From the NCBI GenBank assembly GCA_037447655.1, contig JBBHKE010001940.1, positions 1-64,000 on the forward strand: a stretch of 64,000 nucleotides of DNA, written 5' to 3'. Made by a program: the position numbers and the translations under genes. The stretch comes from Zygnema cylindricum. Its lineage: Eukaryota > Streptophyta > Zygnematophyceae > Zygnematales > Zygnemataceae. Positions 12,993 through 22,600 of the stretch are shown piece by piece (within the stretch, counting starts at the first letter, position 1; each line of letters opens with the position of its first letter). The notes below the pieces were generated by a model. It was not told where the DNA came from, ran no database searches, and saw nothing but the letters and a program-made list of their open reading frames with translations.

Positions 12993-13769
12993 TCACCAAT
13001 ATTCCCTTTGCCCTTTTGCCACTACCCAGACACCAATCATGGCATTTGTCAAAGCGTGGGCTGCGATTCCAGAGAGGAAGCTACCTTCCCGGACCACTAC
13101 CGTCTGGAAAAGCAAACCAGAAATGACTGCGCTCAACCATTCTCCGCCATGCAACACGCCATAAAGCACGCTTGTCAAAGCCGCCGCCTTCCAATTCCAT
13201 ACATTAAAGGGGACATCAACAAAGTTGTCATAGTTTGATAACCAAAAAGTAACTAAAAAGCGATAAATGAGAGACCTAAATAACAGTTCCTCCTCTACTG
13301 GAACAGCTACCACACTACCGACAATGCGGAGGGCGTCAAAAGCTGTTCCCATACCGGAAGACTTGAAATCCACCGCAGGTTGCCACAGCGTCCGCATCTT
13401 CTCATTTCTATTTTCTGCAAGCGTAATAACCGCTAGAGCTGAAAAAAACGCGAGAAGGAGAGTGAAGAGGGAGGGAGCTTCTAGACGAGCCATGCCTTGC
13501 AACTCTGGCAAAAATGGATATGAAAGTCCAAGAAAAACTAGGGTTGCGGAATATCTGACAAGTTTGATCCAATACCGGACTCTTCTCATCGGCAAAGATC
13601 GCATCAACTCAAAAGATGACACAAGTCGACCGCCGCCTCCTTCCTTCCGTGGTATTCTTGCAAGAGCTGTGGCAGCTCTAAGAGTATTGTAATGGAGGCG
13701 ATTAGCAATAATGATTGCAAAACAGGACGGAAATGCTCGGATCATTATGGCTAACAGTGGGACTTTCAT
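12993..13769 (-). CDS. CPBP/Abi-type intramembrane glutamic protease, intronless
   Basis: One uninterrupted frame of 258 residues. CPBP (CAAX protease and bacteriocin-processing) proteins are membrane-embedded metal-independent glutamic proteases. All expected motifs are visible: EExxxR as EELLFR (160-165), the second-helix motif YGVLH (203-207), and HALTN (238-242) near the C-terminus. Hydrophobic helices occur at about 5-22, 72-90, 100-118, 145-160, 195-225 and 232-250. The C-terminal half (VWNWKAA..LYGVLHG..HALTNAMIGVWV..GQ) reminds me of the bacterial exosortase-associated CPBP group rather than the usual plant plastid SCO4-like members; that is from memory. The first ATG after an in-frame TAA was used. 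Basic residues at 31-72 could belong to a targeting region. Confidence 0.85.
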   Translation of the reverse strand: MKVPLLAIMIRAFPSCFAIIIANRLHYNTLRAATALARIPRKEGGGGRLVSSFELMRSLPMRRVRYWIKLVRYSATLVFLGLSYPFLPELQGMARLEAPSLFTLLLAFFSALAVITLAENRNEKMRTLWQPAVDFKSSGMGTAFDALRIVGSVVAVPVEEELLFRSLIYRFLVTFWLSNYDNFVDVPFNVWNWKAAALTSVLYGVLHGGEWLSAVISGLLFQTVVVREGSFLSGIAAHALTNAMIGVWVVAKGQREYW

Positions 13770-13981
13770 GGTGACTGCCACTACTATGACATGAAAGAAA
13801 GTAGCGTGAAGCTTCTCGGCGTCTTAGATTGCAGAAGAGAGAAGCGAGAGTGTCAAATTGTTTCTGAGGAGGCAGCCATGGCTGCTGCTGCTGCAATCAG
13901 CATCAGGACTGCGTCTTTCCTACAGCCTGCAGGAAGCCATGGAATCTTGGCTTACCAGAATGTGTTATGAACACTGTGCAG

Positions 13982-14201
13982 TGCACAGGGAATCGCTAGT
14001 AGTGTTGATATTCTTTTTGCCACTTAAAACATTTTTTCCCGTACACACATGTCGGATCATAGATCTAACGGTTGCGATTGAAAGGTATGATTCTCAGCTT
14101 CCTGTAGGCGGTCTCAAATTGAAAATCTGACAAGTGTGTACGGAGAAGAAATGTTTTAAGTGCCGAAAAAAATATTAACACTATAAGCGATTCACGGTGT
14201 A
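13982..14201. mobile_element. MITE, family B
   Basis: The left end TGCACAGGGAATCGCTAG and right end AAGCGATTCACGGTGTA are inverted copies of each other, with the family-B inner arms GCCACTTAAAACATTT and AAATGTTTTAAGTGCC. It is about 220 bp, has no coding frame, and lies upstream of the CPBP gene. Confidence 0.85.
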
Positions 14202-14508
14202 CTGGAGTTTGGAGCCTCTTTGACAATTCCGGGCGTGGAATCCAAAGCCCAGCCGTACAGATTTCAGATTCGCAAGTAACAGAAATGTACGGCATCCACG
14301 TGGTATATATCGACAGCTAAATAGGTACAATGGTACGAAAAATTACTGTACTTGCGGTGCAATAGATTTTCTGGTCATCACTCACCTGATGACGTCATGT
14401 AATTTATCACTTTCTGACATCAACTTTTACTTTTGAAACACCTTAACACGTGGACTTATTTGCACCTGACATAAACGAGATTGTCGCTTAGGAGTTAGGA
14501 CATTTCTG

Positions 14509-14561
14509 CAGTACACTACAGTACAGTACTGTACAGTAAAGTACTGTACTGTACTGTACAA
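14509..14561. repeat. Palindromic ACAGTACTGTAC repeats
   Basis: Runs of CAGTAC/TACTGTAC units that are self-complementary, so this stretch can form hairpins. The same word recurs at 14975-15022 and near 33790-33812. Confidence 0.75.
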
Positions 14562-14659
14562 TAGTATGTCGTTCAGAATGTCAAGACAATAGGACAGGAC
14601 AGCTATGTAATTTACAGTACGGTGCTGTGGACTGTATACACTATACAGTTATACATAAT

Positions 14660-14750
14660 GGAACCGAACCAAACCGCGAACCGAACCAAACCGTGAACCG
14701 AACCAAACCGCGAACCGAACCAAACCGTGAACCGAACCGAACCGAATGGC
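14660..14750. repeat. Tandem CGAACCGAACCAAAC array
   Basis: About four units of a 24-bp repeat built from GAACCGAACCAAACCG alternating GCGAACC and GTGAACC. It is open in several frames only because of the repeat. It does not match the plant telomere heptamer. Confidence 0.8.
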
Positions 14751-14974
14751 GAACCAAAGCGAACCGGGCTGAGTGCTTACAGTCGTACACCTTACATCGT
14801 CGCAGTACGGAGTCCTGCAGTGAAGCTGTGCAGGCTTCAAAACGTGCGGAATTCCAACCCAAACTTTTTTGTTTTTAAAAAGTTCGAGTATTTCGTGCGC
14901 TACTAAATTTCCCCATCCTGGAAGTCTACACCCGCAAGAATGGAGCAGCAAATCTTTTCAAAATGGAAAATTGC

Positions 14975-15022
14975 ACCAGCTACAGTACAGTACAGTACAG
15001 TACAGTACAGTACAGTACAGTA
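14975..15022. repeat. TACAG microsatellite
   Basis: About nine near-perfect TACAG units ending in TACTGTAC, 140 bp upstream of the YnfA-family start codon. Confidence 0.85.
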
Positions 15023-15159
15023 CTGTACTACCCATTTCGTGCGACTTTAGTACGAAATATCCGCACTTTTCGAACACGAGTTTCGTTTGCCCGGAGATCC
15101 TTGCTGCTGCTGCAACAGTCCAAAGTGGAAAGGCTTAAATAGTTAAATCCTGCTGCCAA

Positions 15160-15168
15160 ATGAAATGA
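15160..15168 (+). promoter_or_regulatory. Minimal upstream reading frame overlapping the YnfA start
   Basis: The sequence ATGAAATGAAG holds a two-codon frame (ATG AAA TGA) whose stop overlaps the main ATG at 15165. This could cause stop-and-reinitiate translation. The transcript start is unknown, so the effect is inferred. Confidence 0.4.
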
Positions 15169-15518
15169 AGGATACTGCTGTCGCCATTTTGAAATCTGTG
15201 GCTCTCTTTGTGGCGGCCGGGCTGTGCGAAATAGGAGGCGGCTGGCTCGTCTGGAAGTGGCGGAGAGAGGGCTGGCACTGGGGCTTTTTTATCTTAGGAA
15301 GTGCGATTCTGGTAGTGTACGGTATATTACCAACTTTACAGGCAGAGGTTTTTGGAAGAACTTATGCAGCTTATGGTGGTTTTTTCATCTTTTTAGCTCT
15401 TTTTTGGGGCTGGATTTTAGACGGAGACAGGCCGGATAAGTGGGACTGGATAGGAGCGTCTATAGCTCTGGCGGGAGTCTCTCTTATGATGTTTGTACCT
15501 CGACGGAAAATTGAATAA
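15165..15518 (+). CDS. YnfA/UPF0060-family small membrane protein, intronless
   Basis: A single frame of 117 residues. YnfA/UPF0060 proteins are four-helix inner-membrane proteins distantly related to small multidrug resistance transporters; bacterial members are about 108 residues. Hydrophobic helices lie at about 7-25, 36-54, 63-82 and 90-108. Family-typical stretches are visible: GLCEIGGGWLVW (18-29), LQAEVFGRTYAAYGG (57-71) and WGWILDGDRPDKWDWIGA (80-97). The protein ends in a basic tail without an added domain or obvious targeting peptide. An ATG-AAA-TGA mini-frame overlaps the start codon. The gene lacks introns, unlike most genes here, and sits next to the intronless CPBP gene. Substrate and membrane are unknown. 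Confidence 0.9.
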   Translation: MKDTAVAILKSVALFVAAGLCEIGGGWLVWKWRREGWHWGFFILGSAILVVYGILPTLQAEVFGRTYAAYGGFFIFLALFWGWILDGDRPDKWDWIGASIALAGVSLMMFVPRRKIE

Positions 15519-16659
15519 GTTGAGGTGTGAATCCTTTTTTAGGGTTTCATTCCATGGTTGGAGTTCAGTGCAAGCTGTTGCGTTTTCATTATCGCTGAGA
15601 GGGAAAGGCATTTTGGTGTTGTAATTTCCTTAGGGTTTGCCTGTATGTTTGGCAAATGACATTTCTTTTTTTCTCAAATATGGAAGACAGGAGACTACAT
15701 ATTTTGTAGAAACTGCATAATTCTGAGCAAGCTACACCGCCCATCGCTCTTAGAGTTAGTGAATTATTAGCATTAACGATTTGTTATAATTAACTACACT
15801 AATTTACGTTTCTCATTTTGCGCCACGTCCTTAACAGTTTTTTTGAAGCCAATTTATGAGTTTTGGTTCAAAAAGTGCATACTCGACTTAGAGTTCTTAA
15901 CGCTAATAGGGATGGGCAGTGTAAACGGTCCAGCGGTTTTATTTTGCATTTGCATATCAAACTTTTGTTTGTATGTGGAGTGCATTTTTTCTATAACAAA
16001 TAGTTAAGAGGAATAGCTGAATTTCAACTACCTAAAATGGTTTCAAACCATGTATTTGAATGTATTTTGAAAAATTACTGCATAAATTCATACATGTGAG
16101 CCAAAATTGCTGACGTCATTCCTCGAGCCATGTAGGAGGGTGTCTCAGTTCTTGAAAAGACTCAAGAATACTTAAATAATCAGACTTGTAAGCCGGAGAT
16201 TCTGATGTTTGGTTTATAGGATTTGAAAATCTGAAGAATACTTTAACAAGTTTTACCATTGAGCCTGGAATTCTTATGTTAGTTGATGCTTTATGCTTAC
16301 AGGAAGGTTTTTTAGAACTTGAAAAAACTGACCATGAAGACTAAACACTGAAAATAGTTTAAACCTCTGATGCCAGTTGATCCTCCTCCTGTTTGAGGTT
16401 CTGAGTATTCAGAGTTTGGCGGATTCGCATTATGCTTGCAGGAGGGAAGGTTCAGGGTTTTGGAAGATTTTGAAAACGCCTTGCCGTCAATCTCAGCAAG
16501 TCATGGCCAGCTCATCCTCTCTATGGGGACACATGGCATTAAGAGGAGGATTGTTTCAGCAATCTTCTATTAATTTGGTGGATAAGTTATGGAAGGACAG
16601 GGAGGTTGTTAACTCTCTACATTCGTCGAGATGGATTGGCAGCTGTTCAAAGATTTTTG
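15519..16659. other. Intergenic between YnfA and RimM-UDPGP genes
   Basis: Holds a family-A MITE at 15733-15923 and several diverged direct repeats between 16140 and 16480 containing TTGAAAA..GAAGA and GCTTACAGGAAGG/GCTTGCAGGAGGG. A frame from ATG 16503 (MASSSSLWGHMALRGG) ends at 16679. It looks transit-peptide-like but is out of frame with the RimM exon. Confidence 0.5.
15733..15923. mobile_element. MITE, family A
   Basis: Ends TACACCGCCCATCGCTCTTAG and CTAATAGGGATGGGCAGTGTA are inverted repeats beginning and ending in TA, about 190 bp apart. The internal segment TTAGTGAATTATTAGCATTAA matches the copy at 5238. Confidence 0.85.
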
Positions 16660-19600
16660 ATGCTAAGATTCAAAGGTAGGGAGCTTGTAAAAGGGGCTTC
16701 TTTTGGACCTTGTGGAGTGTTGAGTCACATGGAGGAGCACCGTCGCTCACAACTTCATTTTTTACAAACCATAATTCATCACGATATACGATCTCAAGGT
16801 TAGTCAAGGCTCTTTCTTTTTTATTGCCGTACAATTTATACAAATTGAATGTTCCAAAATTTGACTGCTTCTTGACTGAATTCCTTTTTTTGAGATGTCT
16901 TGAAAAATATGCTTTTTCCTGGGCCTCAGAGGTTTGGCGGTCACCTTAGCGGTAACCTTCTTAGGGGTTACCTTGTTTTTGGCAAAATGTGCACTTTTAG
17001 GTGAAAAATTGTTCAGTTCTTGCACCAATTGGTTGTTTGTGGTTTTTCTGTAGGATGTAATATCAAATAATGTTTGAACTTTGCCGCAATTTCTGGTGGA
17101 GGACAAATAAATTGTTTTTTTTTGCTTGAAATTTACATTTTATTTAATAACCTCTTGTCCATAGCATGCCGTAGTACACCGTAAGTCACTGTTATCGTGG
17201 ATAATACTAATTTGGTCCCAGTATTCTTGCGCTCTGAACGCCAATTCTTTTAACGGTTCAGAATCGTCCATGTCAGTATTACCAGAAATAGTATTATTAA
17301 CGCTAAAACATTCTTCGTACTAATTATTTCTTAATGCTAATAGCGATTCATGGCGTGTTACATGGTTGTCCTGTGAGAATTTTTGGCCTTTAATTTTCTG
17401 CGGCAGTGACATTTTCAGTGGTTTTCACACATTCACTCATCCTGATTTAAACTAGTAGGTGTTCTACGGTTTTGTAATAGGGGTTTTCTAGCCATATGGT
17501 AAGTGAAATCTGGGGAAATGATGGTGAGAAGTGGTCTCACAAAAGTTTTTAACTGTTGACCCCGTCCTTTTCCCTCTCAGGAACGGCTTCAGGGAGGACA
17601 GCTGTGACGGCAGAGAAGGGTTCAGAAAAAAATCAGAAAGATGTGGAAGATTTTTCTGAAATAGAGGAAGAAGACGAGGAAGGCGAAGATTTTAGCGACG
17701 ACGAATGGTATGACGAGGAGGAGGACGACGAAGATGAGGAGGAAACAGAGGATGAGGGAGGTTTAAGTGGGAAGTTAGCGGAAATAGATGACGACGAGGA
17801 TGATTATATAAGGGTTGGAATTATAAGTGGGGTTCACGGACTACGTGGAGATCTTAGAGTTCATTCCCTCACAGACTTTCCTGAAGAGCGGTTCCAAAAA
17901 GTGAGTTTGGTTACAAATTCTCCTTTTTCGTGGGACATCTATAGTAGACAGTATTAAAGGGACAGCTGAATAAATGGCCTGACGAGTAATGGTGTGGTTC
18001 TTGGGATTTTCTGTCGCATTAAACGCATAGGGGTTTGGTTCCCTTTAGGATGTATTGACCGGGAAATGATGGTAACTGTAAAAGGTCCGAGCTCCTCTGA
18101 AATGACAGCCGTTGCTTTTTTTCCCCTCCCTCTCTCCCAAGTGGTGTGGAAAGTGCCCCGGGTCCACTCTAGAGCCACTGAGTGAGGTCCTTCGCAAGCT
18201 TTCCTACATAAAAATGGTGTTTGTCTTCTACTATTGGTGGAGAAGGCGTGGAATTCCTGTGAAGAGCTTTCTGGAGTCCTAGATCTTCACCATACATCAG
18301 TGTCTCTTGGGAAATAGAATGGGGGGAAACTGCTATAAGGCATGTCCTGAAAAGGTGGTTGCGATGAGGTCCATTCAATACTGATCCCAATGGCACGATG
18401 AATATGGATAGAGAGGTCCATTTAATACTGATTCCAATTGCACAATGAATGAATATGGATCATAGAGATATCAGATGTATAGAGACATTTGAAGATTTTG
18501 CACGGATTCCACTTTTTGATTAAGAGTTCTCAGATATCAAATGGACAGTAGGCTATCGTTTACATGGGTCCTTTGTTGCACTCATGTTTTCTTGTCACTT
18601 GACTGCTATTTTTTCTGGAAATAATATAACTTTTGAGCCCAATACCCGAAGGCAGATGCACGAGCATGAGAGGAAAAATCAAATTTTAAACTTTTGAGCT
18701 GATACTCAAAAGACAGATGTGTGAATCAGGGACTGAAAAAAACTGTTTTTATTTTGGGAGGATGATCCTCAGCCGGGAATTCGCTGGTTGAGACGTCCAG
18801 GGATGAAGAAACAACCGTTGCAGGAGGTCAAATTGGTGAGGGGACGGCCTGGCCCAGGGAAAAGGCCTCGATGGCTTATCCGTTTGAAAGGCATATCCTC
18901 TGTCGAATTGGTAAGGACTGTCCTTCTTCACTTATGGCCGACAAACTCAGTTGCACGATATGGGATAGTAAGGTTTGTAAAAAAATTGAAGTATTTGCAC
19001 GGAAAGAACACCCACATTAAAAAGGTGAATTACATGGCAAGTTATTACATGGTATAGTAGCCATTTCTTATTTCAAGGTACATTTACAACTTATGGCAGG
19101 GTAAATTAACAATGTTTTATCTCATGTTAACAATTTCTGATTGCATTGTAATCTAAAGTTTCTTCTTGAACATCTGTGTTAAAGGACTGGTTTAAATTGC
19201 TTTAGGAAAAAGCATAACGGCAAGGGAAGAGACAGTTTTATGATTAAGTCCTATTTGTTCGCTGGTTGTGTATAGGATAGCGGTTCTTATAGGAAGGTCG
19301 ATAAGTATTTTTTGCTTTGCAGAAAGACAATTGACTTGATTGTCAGAAAGGTGATTGACGGGACTTTTTCGGTTTGGTATTAAATGTATTTCCAGGCGAC
19401 TGAGCTGGTTGGGTCTTCTATAATGGTGGCGGCTGACGACAGGCCTTCTTTAGAAGAAGGAGAGTTTTACACTCAAGATCTCGTGGGCTTGAATGTGGTT
19501 TTGAAGGTGTGTGTGTGTGTGCAACATACCCATTTATCCTTGAACTACTCATGAGTTTTTATGATGACCTAGTATTAACTTTTAGGTTTTGTATGTTTTC

Positions 19601-22600
19601 ATTTTGAAAGAGCTATTTTCAAATGTTTGTATAATCTCAAGGATGGGCTCATTCTTATTGATCGTTTCCAGTCTGTCAATCTCTTTTCTTAATGTGAATT
19701 TTGAATTTTTTAACGGACCTTCCTGTTTGTTAGAATTATGGGTCCCTGTCCTTTCGACAAATCTTTTCTAGCTTCAACATAATAGCCACCTAGGCTGGTT
19801 ATTAGGGTTTTAAAAAAATATAAAAAACCATTGACAATTTGAGCGAGGGTGAATGGAGGAGGGATTCAGGGTGAGATTATTGGCAATGTAGCGGATATAT
19901 TTGAAACTGGGTCAAGTGATCTCCTCCAAGTTCGTCTTTCTTCGGAGGACCGTCTAGTTTTGATTCCATTTGTGGAGGCCATAGTTCCAGTTGTAAACCT
20001 TCCGGAAGGTTGGTTGGAAATTGATCCTCCGGCCGGGCTTTTGGAGCTCAATGTCCCTTCAAAAAATTCCGAAAAGAAAGTGAAGCGGCAACAGGTGCGG
20101 TGAGTCAACTTGTGGACCTTGGGCCACTTTGAAACTAGAGTCTTATGTTAGGAGGTATTGATTTTAACTCCTATCGAACAGCTCGGATTTTGAAGGTTTG
20201 AAGGAACCTTATTGATTTAGCTTTTAGTGATCGTGTAGGAATTTGGAAGAAGTGTGAGATTTTAAAGGTCTAAAGTAACGTTATTTCCATTGGAAGAATT
20301 GTGTGGGATTTTAACGTGTAAAGCTATTATCACCACTTGTAGCCTTACGATATAAATCCTTGTTCAGACGTTGGGTTGGTCAAGATGGTTTCTCTTCACA
20401 CATGTCCTATCCCATTGTCGGTTTCTCTATTACCTTGTCTTTCAACAACATTCAACCGATATCTACGTGAATAAAATCCTGTTTCTACGTTAATAAAATC
20501 CTGTATTTACGTGAATAAAATCCTGTAATTTGTGAGCCAGAGATGCATGACCTCTAGGAGTAAGAATTTTTCAAATAATCATTGTTTGTGCAGGAACTGA
20601 GGGAGACCCGAAAACTACGGCAAAAAATGTCGGTAGCTCGAAAACGGTACACTGCAGCAGGACAGGCTCATGCTCTTGCAGGCCTTACCGAAGGGGAGGA
20701 ATCCCAACAAACTGCCTTGTTAGACCAGCTTCTTGACATCGACTTGAGAGTATTACAAGCAGCTCTCGATGAGGCTCTCGCCTTAGAGGCAGCTGGAAAG
20801 TGAGCTTCTTTACTCTTTTTTTTGACGCAGAAAGTTTATTGAAGTAGATATAACTTTAGTTGGATAGTTTGTATGTTCGCAGAGTTTGACATGAGCATCA
20901 AATCGAACTTGATTAGTAAGTGCTACATATTTTGATCAATGCAAAGTGTATTGGAAATTAGAATTAATAAAAGTGAAAATGTTGAAAATAAGGGAAGGAC
21001 TAAGCAATGCAAATATGCATATAGGTTATTGACTTTCACTTCATTTTTAATCATTGGTTTGCATCTTTTTTGCCGTGGATGACATTTTCCGCCAGAGAGC
21101 ATAAGTTTTTTGTCCAGTAAAGAGGATTCTAGTGAACTCTTTTTTTCCACTTGTCCTCTGTTGTTCATATTGGTCCAGATTAATGTATGTGCAAGTATCA
21201 GAAAATGAAACCTTAAAGTCTAAGGTGCTATCCACTCTAAAAGTAGTCAACTTAGGATGTAATCATTACTATAGAGCTGTCCTTCTCTGTCTCCCCAATA
21301 AACTGCAAAATCGCTGTTATTTTTAAAAAAGTCTTACCTCGGATTTTGTGATTTGTCAGAACTCAGGAGCCCCTCGTGATAAAACCACCGGAAGCGTTTC
21401 CGAAAGCTGATTGGACCACAGCCCACAACTGGCTTCTTCCTGAGGATGGAAAAAGTGATCAGAACAGTAACCAAAGTAACCAGACCCAGCGATGGTTTAT
21501 GATCGGACTCCGTCAAGTCGCAGAAGGACAGGTGGCGGTTCTCGTTTTGGCTGGAGGACAAGGTTCTCGACTTGGGTCCGATGCTCCTCCAGCAAAAGGA
21601 ATGCTCAATATTAACTTGCCAAGTGGCAAATCGCTATTCCAGCTTCAGGCAGAAAGGTTACGGCGGGTACAGATTCTTGCGGAAAAGGTTCGTTCATTGT
21701 TCACAGTGTGGGTTTCAGATAAACATTCAAATTGTTTCTGGTAGTAAGCAAACAATTATATTAGTATGTGTAATGTTACCATCCGGTACTCTGTTCTGTT
21801 TGTTTCGGCAAAGTTCGGGGCACCATTCAACTTAACATGGATTTGATTGCAAATAAATAGTCTTACCAGCGCTTATTTATATGATTTTTGCACCAAATTT
21901 TGAGACAGCTAACGACAAGTGTGGTATGCTTGCAAAGTTTACAATCGCTTTACCGACATTAGTTCTTACTAGTATTTTTTCTTTGAATTTAGGTGTGTTT
22001 TGCAACCAGCTCATGTCTTTTTTGCCAGATTTGCCTAGATAGTGTGGACCACACTAACAGTGGTGAACAGTAGTGGTTACTCTTATTACTAAAGCGTTCC
22101 AGCTTTGACATTCATCAATTATTTATTTACAAATGCATTTATAGGAATAGATGTCTAATCCAACTTCACACGGTTTTGGGTATCAGTTCTTAAAACTTTT
22201 TGTGAAGGTTCTTTGTCAAATTTCACCTCTTACTTTGAATGGAGAAGGCAGGATTTTCTGCTGTATGTAACTTTATTGCCAACTTGATACTTGAAATGGT
22301 AATGAGGTTAGAGAAGTTACAGGTTATTGAGTTTTTGATTGATCGCCTAGTTGTGTTGTTCGACTCAAGCTAACATAATCACATCTGAATTACATTTGAT
22401 TTAATACATAAATATAAGCAAAATAATCAAGTTTTAAAATTATGTTACAGGCTTTTGGTGGAGATGAGGCTCGCATTCCTTGGATTGTAATGACCAGTGA
22501 TGCGACAGATGAGGCAACACACCAATTCTTCTCGAATAATAATTTCTTTGGTTTGGACGCATCACAGGTGAGTTTGATCTGCTGGTTTGTGGATTTTTAG

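Larger units (their letters stand above)
13770..15164. other. Divergent intergenic region between CPBP and YnfA genes
   Basis: Both flanking genes point away from this 1.4-kb stretch, so it must contain both promoters. It is filled with a family-B MITE (13982-14201), TACTGTAC/CAGTAC runs (14509-14561), a CCGAACCAAA tandem array (14660-14750) and a TACAG array (14975-15022). No gene is recognised. Confidence 0.7.

Noticed and set aside
13267-13692. Plus-strand 141-codon frame
   Set aside because: It overlaps the CPBP exon in antisense; the CPBP frame has all family motifs.
14641-14951. Open frames reading NREPNQTVNRTKP or SRFGSVRGLV
   Set aside because: They are produced by the tandem GAACCGAACCAAACCG repeat.
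14975-15022. TACAG array considered as a telomere-like or CRISPR-like repeat
   Set aside because: The unit is a simple pentamer without spacers and does not match plant telomere sequence.
16503-16679. Frame starting MASSSSLWGHMALRGG as the RimM-UDPGP N-terminus
   Set aside because: It looks transit-peptide-like, but its only nearby donor (16676) gives phase 2, while exon 2 needs phase 1. A sequencing error or an extra exon could still rescue it.
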